The notes: generated by a model from the sequence alone, not told the origin. DNA of 11,514 bases from an uncultured Clostridia bacterium (GCA_934463455.1 CAKSJU010000072.1:1-11514), one strand, 5' to 3'. Counted from the stretch's first letter, positions 1-6,358 are shown. Numbers and translations: made by a program.

Positions 1-2
1 TG

Positions 3-54
3 TTTTTTTCACAAGCCTTTGCCTGAAGATTATTAAGTGCTTCACCGAAATTAG
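3..54 (-). repeat. Dispersed element, copy A (FGEAL-type coding relic)
   Basis: Bases 38-54 match 3464-3480 at 16 of 17 positions, and weaker similarity including a T-run extends to about position 3. Read on the minus strand, both copies encode related peptides: FGEALNNLQAKACEK here and FGEALDRMQSNLCRK in the other copy. Differences such as CTT/TTG for Leu and TGT/TGC for Cys are synonymous, which suggests common descent from coding DNA. In this copy a stop codon lies just before the conserved part and no start codon is visible. It may be a gene fragment continuing left of the window. I do not recognise the family. Confidence 0.45.
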
Positions 55-69
55 TAATTTAAGGAGAGT

Positions 70-106
70 GCCGCAAGTCCTTAAAACATCAGGGTTTGTG
101 GCTTTT
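70..106 (+). terminator. Plus-strand Rho-independent terminator
   Basis: GCCGCAAGTCCT (70-81) can pair with AGGGTTTGTGGC (91-102) around a 9-base loop, giving 12 pairs of which three are G-U in plus-strand RNA. TTTT follows. On the minus strand the wobbles would be A-C mismatches, so the plus orientation is the functional one. It would end a gene lying left of the window that converges with the Fic operon. Confidence 0.55.
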
Positions 107-154
107 CATTAATGTTTGAAAAAAGAATGTTTTTACTGTTATTTGAATATGCAA

Positions 155-880
155 TTATAATAATTTTAAATACTCATCCAACTGTTTTTCTTCCAGTTCA
201 GAAACAAAATCCGCAAACGGCTCTAAATTGCCATATGCCGCATATTGTTCGAGTGCGTTATAGTAATCAAGTCTATCCTCTTTATCTACCGATACGGGCA
301 GATAGCCGTTAATCATGAGCTGATAATTCATTAAAAGTCTGCTTGTGCGACCGTTGCCATCCACAAATGGGTGAATACGCACAAACTCAGCATGAGTCCA
401 TGCCGCAAGCTCTATCGGATTTAAATCTTTTTTATACTTCAAATCCTCATAAAAGCTTTTTATCTGCACATACATTTCATTCCCGGCAGGCGGTGTAAAT
501 CCCGCTCCGCTGATTCGTACCTCTTGATTTCGATAGATACTGCCCACAATAATGTTTTCCGTTAGGATTGCGTGCAGGTCTTTTACGATATTTTCTGTCA
601 GCGGCTTATTTTCGGCAATACACTTTTTCACGTATTCATATGCTTTTTTATGATTTACAACCTCGTAAATCTCTCTAAGCTCTTTTCCGCCGATTGAAAC
701 GCCGTCCTCCAATACAACCTTAGTCTCCATAAGAGTTAAAGTATTTCCCTCAATTGCAGTAGAGTTATGAATAAACCGCAGTTCAAAGTCCTTTTCATAT
801 GAAGAAAGCGTGACAGAATTTATCTTTGATTTATTCTGCTCATATTTATTTTTTTTTGCTGAAATTCTTTCAAAATCCAT
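155..880 (-). CDS. Fic-domain protein (predicted AMP-transferase), class II-like
   Basis: This is a Fic (filamentation induced by cAMP) protein of 241 residues from the chosen start. It carries the complete core motif HPFVDGNGRTSR at about residues 170-181, in which His is the catalytic base and the Asp/Asn/Arg residues bind Mg-ATP. It also has the N-terminal inhibitory motif STAIEGN (about 40-46), fitting (S/T)xxxE(G/N), whose Glu blocks productive ATP binding in class II Fic proteins. The family usually transfers AMP from ATP to hydroxyl side chains of target proteins; the target here is unknown. I chose the ATG at 880 because GAGGAAG sits six bases upstream; a TTG at 895 is in frame but has this site inside it. 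The ATG lies one base past the stop of the upstream Fic gene, so the two are likely translationally coupled. No terminator is seen downstream on this strand. Confidence 0.9.
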   Translation of the reverse strand: MDFERISAKKNKYEQNKSKINSVTLSSYEKDFELRFIHNSTAIEGNTLTLMETKVVLEDGVSIGGKELREIYEVVNHKKAYEYVKKCIAENKPLTENIVKDLHAILTENIIVGSIYRNQEVRISGAGFTPPAGNEMYVQIKSFYEDLKYKKDLNPIELAAWTHAEFVRIHPFVDGNGRTSRLLMNYQLMINGYLPVSVDKEDRLDYYNALEQYAAYGNLEPFADFVSELEEKQLDEYLKLL

Positions 881-881
881 T

Positions 882-1847
882 TCATTCTTCCTCAACTTTT
901 TTGTATCCCCAATGACTTCCGATTCTCACTTTTACCGCAATGCCGGATTTAACCGTTTCTGCTAAAATTCTTGTTGCGGTTGCGGACGAGACATTAAGCA
1001 GCGTTTGCACGTCGCTGTTTGTGATATATTCATGGTTCTTTAAATATTCGCATATCATATCCATACGCGATTTTTTCTTCGGCGTTCGCACTCCGTCCGA
1101 CTCTTTTAGTGCTGTCTTTATAACCGACAGCATAAATTCGATAAATACAGTCGATTCCGCCTGTGCATTTGAAATATTGATTGTCTCATAATATTTATCC
1201 TGATTATCGTGTATGATTGATTCAATCGGCAGCCATGCAAAAACGGGGTTCCATTGCGACAGCAGCAAGGTATGCCACAATCTTCCGCACCGTCCGTTAC
1301 CGTCCGAAAACGGGTGTATTACCTCAAATTCATAATGGAACACACAACTTTTAATCAGCATATGCAGAGCGGATTTTTTCGTCCAATCGAGCAGTTTTTC
1401 CACAAGCTGCGGAACATACTGCGGCAGCGTTCCGAAATGAAGTATTTTGCCGCCGGAGTCAACAACACCGACAGGCTTTGAGCGAAATTCTCCGGCATCC
1501 TGCGTCAAGCCCTGCATCATGATTTTATGTGCCTTCAAAAGGTCATTCATATCATATGGGTCAAGCATATCCATATGCTCATATATCTCATAAGCATTTT
1601 TAACCTCTGCAATATCCTTTGGCGGTGCAAGCACACGCTTACCGGAAATCACCGCCGTTACCTGCTCTATATCAAGCGTGTTTTGTTCGATTGCAAGCGA
1701 TGAATAGATTGTGCGTATTCTGTTTGTTTTTCTAAGCTGCGGACTCTGCCTGCCGCTTATGCTGATTCTGCCGACCAGCTCGCATATATCGGCAATATCC
1801 GCTATCATTTTCTCCGTTATTTCGAACGGCGGTTTTTTATTTTTCAA
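882..1847 (-). CDS. Fic-domain protein with C-terminal winged-helix domain
   Basis: A second, longer Fic protein of 321 residues from the chosen start. The order is an N-terminal helix with SLAIEQN (about 50-56), the Fic core with HPFSDGNGRCGR (about 178-189), and a C-terminal winged-helix-like DNA-binding segment (about 259-321) containing the helix-turn-helix stretch TNSDVQTLLNVSSATATRIL. The catalytic motif is complete. The inhibitory motif keeps its Ser and Glu but has Gln where class II members usually have Gly or Asn. Fic proteins of this layout are common; whether the C-terminal domain gives autoregulation is inference. A GTG at 1856 is in frame, but it lies inside the ribosome binding site GAGGTGA (1859-1853). 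The TTG at 1847, five bases after that site, is therefore the likelier start. First gene of a two-gene operon. Confidence 0.9.
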   Translation of the reverse strand: MKNKKPPFEITEKMIADIADICELVGRISISGRQSPQLRKTNRIRTIYSSLAIEQNTLDIEQVTAVISGKRVLAPPKDIAEVKNAYEIYEHMDMLDPYDMNDLLKAHKIMMQGLTQDAGEFRSKPVGVVDSGGKILHFGTLPQYVPQLVEKLLDWTKKSALHMLIKSCVFHYEFEVIHPFSDGNGRCGRLWHTLLLSQWNPVFAWLPIESIIHDNQDKYYETINISNAQAESTVFIEFMLSVIKTALKESDGVRTPKKKSRMDMICEYLKNHEYITNSDVQTLLNVSSATATRILAETVKSGIAVKVRIGSHWGYKKVEEE

Positions 1848-1867
1848 ACTGTTCACCTCATAAATTC

Positions 1868-1896
1868 AGTATATCACATCACATTTCATAAATCAA
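1868..1896 (-). promoter_or_regulatory. Sigma-A-type promoter of the Fic operon
   Basis: On the minus strand TTGATT (1896-1891) and TATACT (1873-1868) are separated by 17 bases. The predicted transcript starts near 1861, leaving a leader of about 15 bases that just contains the GAGGTGA ribosome binding site. Confidence 0.7.
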
Positions 1897-1908
1897 GTCA
1901 TAAATCAA
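1887..1908. repeat. Tandem 10-bp direct repeat over the Fic -35 box
   Basis: CATAAATCAA occurs at 1887-1896 and again at 1899-1908, a 12-base period. The first copy includes the -35 hexamer. It is a candidate operator, for example for the winged-helix domain of the first Fic protein. The binding partner is inference. Confidence 0.4.
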
Positions 1909-1946
1909 TTATTTGTGCATTATGACAGATGAGTTGTCTGCTGTAT

Positions 1947-1980
1947 AAAAAAGACAGACCCGCGGTTTTGAAAGCCTGTC
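1947..1980 (-). terminator. Terminator of the toxin remnant (minus strand)
   Basis: On the minus strand GACAGGC (1980-1974) pairs with GTCTGTC (1959-1953), seven pairs including one G-U, followed by TTTTTT. In the plus direction the wobble would be an A-C mismatch and there is no T-run. It lies ten bases past the stop codon of the toxin remnant. Confidence 0.6.
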
Positions 1981-1989
1981 ATTTAAAAT

Positions 1990-2112
1990 TTAGCGTATTT
2001 GTTCATAATGAGACCATATAGAAAGGATTTTTATCTTCTTTTCTTCTTTCGAAATTTCGTAGACCAACTTATCGCAAAAATTTTGTTTAGTATGTCGATT
2101 GAAATTGCATTT
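1990..2112 (-). pseudogene. C-terminal remnant of a YoeB/Txe-like (RelE superfamily) toxin
   Basis: A minus-strand frame from 2112 to the TAA at 1992-1990 encodes about 40 residues ending DKLVYEISKEEK...IKILSIWSHYEQIR. This resembles the end of YoeB/Txe mRNA-interferase toxins, which carry an R-L-V-Y-E strand, a charged turn and a final H-Y. Here the Arg before LVY is Lys, while the terminal HY survives. The frame is closed upstream by TGA (2115-2113) and there is no start codon, so the N-terminal half, including the usual catalytic Glu region, is missing. No antitoxin gene is visible; the DNA upstream is the promoter of the lipoprotein gene. Its terminator remains. The assignment is from remembered family pattern, not a search, and a chance match in a short frame is possible. 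Confidence 0.55.
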
Positions 2113-2133
2113 TCAATGTGATATCATTATACT
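2105..2133 (+). promoter_or_regulatory. Promoter of the lipoprotein gene
   Basis: TTGCAT (2105-2110) and TATACT (2128-2133) are 17 bases apart, predicting transcription from about 2140, just ahead of the ribosome binding site. An overlapping alternative has TATAAT at 2133-2138 with a weaker -35 (TTTTCA, 2110-2115). Confidence 0.55.
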
Positions 2134-2157
2134 ATAATTTTGAAGAAGGTGCAAAAT

Positions 2158-3162
2158 TTGAAAAATATTAGCTGTTGGTTTGAACTTTTTATACTTATGA
2201 TTATTATTTGTTCCTGTTCGGATGGGCAGACAAAGGATATAAATTCCGGTGTTGATAAACAATCAATCGAAATAACTCTCAATTCAAATGAGCACACAGA
2301 GCTTAATTTGGGGTATGTGAACGGAGAAAGAGTAATTGAAGACTTTGATGTTGACGATGCTAAAATATACATTTTGCAAGATGACGGCAACATCCTTTGT
2401 TACAATCGAAATGGTGATTTAACAGAAAAATATGATTTAAATTTGGCAGAACAAGGCTTGACGGCATGTAAAATTGCGTGCAGTAATGGAATGATATATT
2501 TATTGGACGGTCATAATAATGCAATAATAACGGCAAAAAAGGATAAGATAAAAAATGTATCGGTTTTGAATTTTACCGATGTCGGAATGTTGAAAGACTG
2601 TTACGCACAAAAAAAAGGAACGTTGATTATGTCTTTTTCCGATACTGAGGGTGCATATACTGTCGAAGTTGATCCGTCGGGGGCGGAAGTCAAAATAGTC
2701 GGAGAAAAACAAAAAGGATATCTTATCAGCGAAAATATTACTTATTTTCCTGAATTAATTCATGATAATGATGAAACAAGCCAACTCAAAGCTACCGTAT
2801 ATAAATCCGGGGAGGAAATTGACAAGTTTAGGATTGGCACATCAGAAAAACACAGAAGCGTGGCAGGACTTAGCATTTACGGTATATCAAATGATAATTG
2901 GTTTGGCACACTTCACGAATTTGTGAATTACAGCGGAAATCCCAATGATGAGGAATATATACAGACATCGGTAAGCTTTAATACGAAAGACGGAAATATT
3001 AAAACATCCGATAGCCGTTTTAATTATGGTGAAATTATTAAACTGTCAAAAGATGATACCTATTGTATGAGTTTTACGGACAACGCATTGACAATTAAAC
3101 CAATCAGTGAATATTTTTCGGATTGGGGCACTAATGAAAGATATTTCTTGGCAAACGACTGA
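2158..3162 (+). CDS. Predicted lipoprotein with beta-propeller-like repeats
   Basis: An exported protein of 334 residues. The N-terminus has a short hydrophobic stretch (FELFILMIII) followed by the lipobox-like I-C-S-C, placing the lipid-carrying Cys at residue 20, so it should sit on the outer face of the membrane. The rest is soluble and rich in beta strands, with recurring segments such as KIYILQDDGNILCYNRNG, MIYLLDGHNNAII and GTLIMSFSDTEGAYTVEV that look like blades of a propeller or sensor-type fold. I do not recognise a named family. I chose the TTG at 2158 because AAGAAGGTG (2143-2151) lies six bases upstream; an in-frame TTG at 2140 would put this site inside the gene. It stands alone between its own promoter and terminator, interrupts the toxin remnant region, and looks more AT-rich than the secreted operon. 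Confidence 0.75.
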   Translation: MKNISCWFELFILMIIICSCSDGQTKDINSGVDKQSIEITLNSNEHTELNLGYVNGERVIEDFDVDDAKIYILQDDGNILCYNRNGDLTEKYDLNLAEQGLTACKIACSNGMIYLLDGHNNAIITAKKDKIKNVSVLNFTDVGMLKDCYAQKKGTLIMSFSDTEGAYTVEVDPSGAEVKIVGEKQKGYLISENITYFPELIHDNDETSQLKATVYKSGEEIDKFRIGTSEKHRSVAGLSIYGISNDNWFGTLHEFVNYSGNPNDEEYIQTSVSFNTKDGNIKTSDSRFNYGEIIKLSKDDTYCMSFTDNALTIKPISEYFSDWGTNERYFLAND

Positions 3163-3191
3163 CCGTGAATATATGGTACAATTAATATATT

Positions 3192-3222
3192 AAGGACAAC
3201 CGAAAAATCGGTTGTCCTTTTT
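3192..3222 (+). terminator. Strong terminator of the lipoprotein gene
   Basis: AAGGACAACCGA (3192-3203) and TCGGTTGTCCTT (3208-3219) form a perfect 12-bp stem with an AAAA loop, followed by further Ts. It lies 30 bases after the stop codon. On the minus strand the same hairpin is followed only by an A/T-mixed tract. Confidence 0.9.
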
Positions 3223-3270
3223 CAGCATACAGAGTATGGAACACTCTCAAAATGTAACTTGGTTTAAAAT
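3192..3270 (-). ncRNA. Candidate small RNA, minus strand
   Basis: A consensus-like minus-strand promoter (3276-3304) points into a stretch of about 80 bases without a convincing gene. The stretch contains a small hairpin (AGAGT at 3230-3234 pairing with ACTCT at 3242-3246) and ends in the 12-bp hairpin shared with the lipoprotein terminator. Such an RNA would overlap the 3' end of the lipoprotein transcript. On this strand the hairpin lacks a clean T-run, so termination is uncertain. This is a prediction from layout only. Confidence 0.2.
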
Positions 3271-3275
3271 CACAC

Positions 3276-3304
3276 ATGATACGATAATCATTATTCTTTG
3301 TCAA
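3276..3304 (-). promoter_or_regulatory. Minus-strand promoter with Fur-box-like dyad
   Basis: TTGACA (3304-3299) and TATCAT (3281-3276) are separated by exactly 17 bases. The spacer contains the perfect palindrome ATAATcATTAT (3284-3294). Against the 7-1-7 Fur box TGATAATNATTATCA, 11 of 14 defined positions match. AT-rich DNA makes partial matches common, so the operator call is tentative. Confidence 0.4.
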
Positions 3305-3319
3305 CAAAAAAAACAAAGC

Positions 3320-3366
3320 AAAAGCCTCCGAAATGATATCTTCTCATATCATTTTGGAGGCTTTTT
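3320..3366. terminator. Long bidirectional terminator hairpin
   Basis: AAAAGCCTCCGAAATGATAT (3320-3339) pairs with bases 3346-3365 over 20 positions with a single G-U, around a 6-base loop (CTTCTC). T-runs follow on both strands (TTTTT on plus, TTTT on minus). It most likely ends the AraC-family transcript coming from the right and insulates the lipoprotein locus. Confidence 0.85.
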
Positions 3367-3427
3367 AAAGAGCTTGTTTGAAAATTCAGGATTTTTTATG
3401 CTATCAGCTTTTTGAAACTGAAACGGA

Positions 3428-3480
3428 TTTTTTTCTGCAAAGATTTGACTGCATTCTGTCCAATGCTTCACCGAAATCAG
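3428..3480 (-). repeat. Dispersed element, copy B (FGEAL-type coding relic)
   Basis: Second copy of the element at the left edge of the window; the core TGCTTCACCGAAAT is at 3464-3477. On the minus strand it reads FGEALDRMQSNLCRK and then stops; shifting frame at the seven-A run near 3432 would continue into QKADSIKNPEFSNKLFKKPPK up to the terminator. This suggests a decayed coding sequence. It lies directly after the AraC-family gene, just as copy A lies after the Fic operon. Confidence 0.45.
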
Positions 3481-3517
3481 CAGATAAATATAATTTAATT
3501 AAAAATACCAAAATTAA

Positions 3518-4345
3518 CTACACATGCTGCTTGCGGAACTCTTTCGGGGTAATATTTTCAAACTTTTTAAACTGCTTTATAAAATAGCTCGGGTTTTGGT
3601 ATCCGATTTTTTCGCCGATATCCGAAACCGATAAATCACGCTGTACAACGAGCAGGGTCTTTGCATATTGTATTCTTAGCTGCCGAACATATTCAAGCGG
3701 ACGGATATGGTAATAATCCTTAAAAATTTTGCAGTAATACCCCGGAGTTATTCCGGCAAGCGAAGCGAGAGTGCTTAAGGGAATATCCTCCCTGAAATGT
3801 TCATTGATATAGTCAAGCGACGGGCGCAGAATAGAATCAATGTCATTGCGCATAATAACCGTTGAGCTTTTGGCGAGATAGCGTTTTAACATTAAAATCA
3901 TTTTATATAGCAAAACGGACGCTTTTTCACCGAACCCGAAATTGTTTTTTAATGAGATTATGTCTTCGATTAAGTCTGTAAACGGGGAGACATCGTTAAA
4001 ATCATAAACTCCGTTTTTCAACTCAAACAGGCTGAAATTGTGCTGCATTGAAAAGGTTATCCAGTGCGACACCCATGGCTCTTTAGATACGGCTTCATAG
4101 TAATGAGGTGTGTTCGGTGCATGATATATAAAGCTTCCCGGCTCTGCATATCGTTTTGAGCCCCCGAAAAAAAACTGTGCTTTTCCGGAAGTTGTGAAAA
4201 TAAACTGGTGATCCGGTATTCCTTTCGGGCGGATTGTTACAAGGTCGTTTTCAGCAAAGATATCAACACCGACGGTCACGACGTATATTGGCAGTTGCTT
4301 GTCCTCGCTTGAGATTATAGGAAAAATATATTTATTGTTAATCAT
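3518..4345 (-). CDS. AraC-family transcriptional regulator
   Basis: A 275-residue regulator of usual family length. The N-terminal half (about 25-100) is a cupin-like ligand-binding domain with the typical GSFIYHAPNTPHYYEA and WVSHWITF strands. The C-terminal 100 residues are the AraC/XylS DNA-binding domain: a first helix-turn-helix around 190-212 (LSTLASLAGITPGYYCKIFK), the linker RPLEYVRQLRIQYAKTLL, a second helix-turn-helix around 239-262 (VSDIGEKIGYQNPSYFIKQF) and the closing ITPKEFR signature. The family commonly senses sugars or their breakdown products and activates nearby genes. The ATG at 4345 follows a G-rich ribosome binding site (AAGGGGGGAT). It is divergent from the secreted SLH-protein operon, so controlling that operon is a reasonable inference; the ligand is unknown. 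Confidence 0.93.
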   Translation of the reverse strand: MINNKYIFPIISSEDKQLPIYVVTVGVDIFAENDLVTIRPKGIPDHQFIFTTSGKAQFFFGGSKRYAEPGSFIYHAPNTPHYYEAVSKEPWVSHWITFSMQHNFSLFELKNGVYDFNDVSPFTDLIEDIISLKNNFGFGEKASVLLYKMILMLKRYLAKSSTVIMRNDIDSILRPSLDYINEHFREDIPLSTLASLAGITPGYYCKIFKDYYHIRPLEYVRQLRIQYAKTLLVVQRDLSVSDIGEKIGYQNPSYFIKQFKKFENITPKEFRKQHV

Positions 4346-4349
4346 GTTT
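4338..4349. repeat. 12-bp direct repeat, copy 1 (at AraC start codon)
   Basis: TTAATCATGTTT here is identical to 4547-4558 in the leader of the divergent operon. This copy overlaps the start codon of the AraC-family gene. It is a candidate regulator-binding site; function is inference. Confidence 0.3.
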
Positions 4350-4379
4350 TTTATATCCCCCCTTGCCGGCTTTTATTTA

Positions 4380-4409
4380 ATAATACTATAAACCCTTGCG
4401 CAAAGTCAA
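4380..4409 (-). promoter_or_regulatory. Promoter of the AraC-family gene
   Basis: On the minus strand TTGACT (4409-4404) and TATTAT (4385-4380) are separated by 18 bases. Transcription would start near 4373, giving a leader of about 28 bases that includes the ribosome binding site. Confidence 0.6.
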
Positions 4410-4476
4410 CAAAAAAACGTAATTTAGTCAAAATGATATAAAAAAATGCTGCCTTTATCAGTGTAATATTGTTATA

Positions 4477-4488
4477 TTTCATATGAAA
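4477..4488. promoter_or_regulatory. Perfect palindrome upstream of the operon promoter
   Basis: TTTCATATGAAA is a perfect 12-bp inverted repeat ending nine bases before the -35 box at 4498, a usual place for an activator site. Which protein binds it is not shown by the sequence. Confidence 0.4.
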
Positions 4489-4497
4489 ATAATTGGA

Positions 4498-4527
4498 TTG
4501 ACAGAGGACAGCTAACAATGATATACT
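4498..4527 (+). promoter_or_regulatory. Promoter of the secreted SLH-protein operon
   Basis: TTGACA (4498-4503) and TATACT (4522-4527) are 18 bases apart. Transcription from about 4534 gives a leader of about 100 bases before the first gene. The -35 is a full consensus match, so the promoter may be active without an activator. Confidence 0.7.
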
Positions 4528-4546
4528 ATAGAAAAGAGGAGAAAAA

Positions 4547-4558
4547 TTAATCATGTTT
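4547..4558. repeat. 12-bp direct repeat, copy 2 (operon leader)
   Basis: TTAATCATGTTT, identical to 4338-4349. It lies about 13 bases downstream of the predicted operon transcription start. A protein bound here would be well placed to block elongation or initiation. Confidence 0.3.
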
Positions 4559-4633
4559 CACATTTAATAAATTAATAATCCCCGCTTTAATGATAAAAAT
4601 GTCAAATATAGCAATAAAAGGAGGAATTTACAT

Positions 4634-6331
4634 ATGAGAGTAAAAAAGTTTTATGCCGGATTTATGGCAATGATGATTGCGGCAACATCGGCAGCTAATG
4701 CCTTTGCTGCACCGGAGGTTGATTTTAGCATAGACACAGAAACGGGAATAAGCGAATTTATAATAAATTCAGCGGCAAAAAATAAAATTGCCGTGGAGAT
4801 TTTAGATGCAACCGACGCATCACTGCTTGAAAATCTGAACTACACAAACATAGGAAACGTTTTGAAATATGCTGCAGAGGCGGAGTGCGATGAAAACGGA
4901 ACCGCAAAACTTACATACAAATTGACATTCAAAAGCGGAAATTTCAGAGCGGTTGTGAGCGACGGCAGCGCAGATGCTTGGATAAAAGATTTTTATTTTA
5001 TTTCGGGAGATGACAAACAGAGGCTGCTTGAAGAAATTGTTGCTGCTTATTCAAATGAAGAAGAGCTTCAAAGGCTGACCGAAGATAATGCCGCTGTTTT
5101 AAACCTTGATTTAGAGCTTTATAACGAGTTGAAACAAAATGAAAAGGAAAAAGATGTTTATAAACTCCTTGTTAAAGGTGAAAAGCCGAAAACGCTTGAT
5201 GAATATAAAAATGCATTTGCCGAAAGCTCAAAGGTCTGCACAATTCTTTCCGCCGATGCTGAGAAGATTGCGGATTTGCTTGTTGGGGAAAATGCGATTG
5301 CAGATATTTCGGACGGAGTGAAAAAGCTTTATAACGAAATCCTGTCCGATGAAAGCCGCAATGCAGTTAATAACGATATTGCGGCATTGGACGGAGTCTC
5401 AACGCTTAAAGAAATAGAAGATAAATTCGGCAGACAGTGCGTTTACCGCACTGCATGCGAAAAAAGTTATCTCGATTTTGAATTAATCCTTGAAAACGGA
5501 AAAGAAGTTATCGGAGTAGAGATATATAATTCCTATAAGGCACTAAAATCAGCTTACCAGACTGAGGTTGCAAAGGAAATCTGCAAAGGCAACACAGCAA
5601 AGAATTTTGAAGAGTGGAAAACAAAGCTTGATCAGCTTATTAAAAAAACGCCGATAAGTAGTTTCGGAGGCGGCTCCGGAAGCAGCACAGGCAATAAGGG
5701 AGACAAGAAAAACCCGGCTTCCTCCTCTCAAATTCAAATCCCCGTGACTCAACCGGATAACAATAATTCGGAAACCGGCGGCGATTCCGATTTTATCGAT
5801 ATGAAAGGCTTTGAATGGGCAGAGGATGCAGTTAAAAAGCTTGCATTTGCCAAAATCGTGTATGGGAAATCCAAAAATGAATATTGTCCGAGGGATGCGG
5901 TCACAAGAGAAGAATTTATTTCAATTCTGATGCGTGCTTTCAATTTTAAGGCGGAGAACGGCGTAAATATCTTTTCCGATGTAAAAGAGGGCGCATGGTA
6001 TTATAATGATGTTTCCGCAGCATATAAACTGGGACTTGTTTTCGGAATAGACAGCGAAAACTTCGGAGTGGAAAGAAAAATCACAAGGCAGGAAATGTGC
6101 GCACTTTGCTATAGGTTTGCAAAGTATTCCGGGGTTAAGCTCTCGGAGGAAACAAGCTTCCCGTTCACGGACGATGCCTCGGATTATGCAAAAGAAGCGA
6201 TTGGCGTACTTTATAATTCCGGGATAGTTTCCGGGGTCGGAGGAAATGAATTTTTGCCCGAGGCAAGCGCAAACCGTGCAGAGGCAGCGAAAATTATATA
6301 TTCTCTTTTGAGCTTTGCAAAGCTGATATGA
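4634..6331 (+). CDS. Secreted protein with three C-terminal SLH domains
   Basis: A 565-residue exported protein. It has a signal peptide (residues 1-25, ending AFA), an Ig-like beta domain (about 27-122), a long helical region (about 125-340), a flexible Gly/Ser/Pro/Asn-rich linker (about 342-385) and three S-layer homology domains (about 386-437, 445-500 and 508-562). The SLH signature motifs read TREE, TRQE and NRAE, close to the TRAE motif that binds pyruvylated secondary cell-wall polymer. The protein should therefore be anchored non-covalently in the cell wall with its N-terminal part displayed. A strong site AAAGGAGG (4617-4624) precedes the ATG by nine bases. First gene of the operon, 27 bases ahead of the next. 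It has no enzyme motif that I can see and lacks the PW-FY domain of its neighbours. Confidence 0.88.
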   Translation: MRVKKFYAGFMAMMIAATSAANAFAAPEVDFSIDTETGISEFIINSAAKNKIAVEILDATDASLLENLNYTNIGNVLKYAAEAECDENGTAKLTYKLTFKSGNFRAVVSDGSADAWIKDFYFISGDDKQRLLEEIVAAYSNEEELQRLTEDNAAVLNLDLELYNELKQNEKEKDVYKLLVKGEKPKTLDEYKNAFAESSKVCTILSADAEKIADLLVGENAIADISDGVKKLYNEILSDESRNAVNNDIAALDGVSTLKEIEDKFGRQCVYRTACEKSYLDFELILENGKEVIGVEIYNSYKALKSAYQTEVAKEICKGNTAKNFEEWKTKLDQLIKKTPISSFGGGSGSSTGNKGDKKNPASSSQIQIPVTQPDNNNSETGGDSDFIDMKGFEWAEDAVKKLAFAKIVYGKSKNEYCPRDAVTREEFISILMRAFNFKAENGVNIFSDVKEGAWYYNDVSAAYKLGLVFGIDSENFGVERKITRQEMCALCYRFAKYSGVKLSEETSFPFTDDASDYAKEAIGVLYNSGIVSGVGGNEFLPEASANRAEAAKIIYSLLSFAKLI

Positions 6332-6358
6332 AAAAACTGAAAGAAAGGAAGTAAATGT

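Noticed and set aside
579..587. Nucleotide interval shown is only a residue-number placeholder: DRDGDGLYD at residues 579-587 of the 1095-aa protein (bases 8093-8119) considered as a dockerin.
   Set aside because: Only one calcium-type loop is present, without the paired 22-residue repeats of a dockerin, so a cellulosome-type assembly is not supported.
881..895. In-frame TTG at 895 as the start of the shorter Fic gene.
   Set aside because: The ribosome binding site GAGGAAG lies inside this extension and correctly precedes the ATG at 880.
1..3517. The left block as a complete mobile element or phage-defence island.
   Set aside because: No integrase, transposase, terminal inverted repeats, tRNA attachment site or CRISPR array is visible; only the two dispersed element copies hint at rearrangement.
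3212..3587. Two plus-strand reading frames (67 and 69 codons) in the gap after the lipoprotein gene.
   Set aside because: They run through strong terminator hairpins or into the AraC gene on the other strand, have no ribosome binding sites, and the peptides show no protein-like character.
4351..4554. Minus-strand frame of 67 codons covering the divergent promoter region.
   Set aside because: It overlaps both promoters, and its similarity to the AraC start (MIN...) comes only from the 12-bp repeat.
4553..4567. Tiny leader peptide MFHI in the operon leader after AGAGGAG.
   Set aside because: Four codons only, with long spacing to the ribosome binding site and no attenuator-like hairpins; nothing supports a regulatory role.
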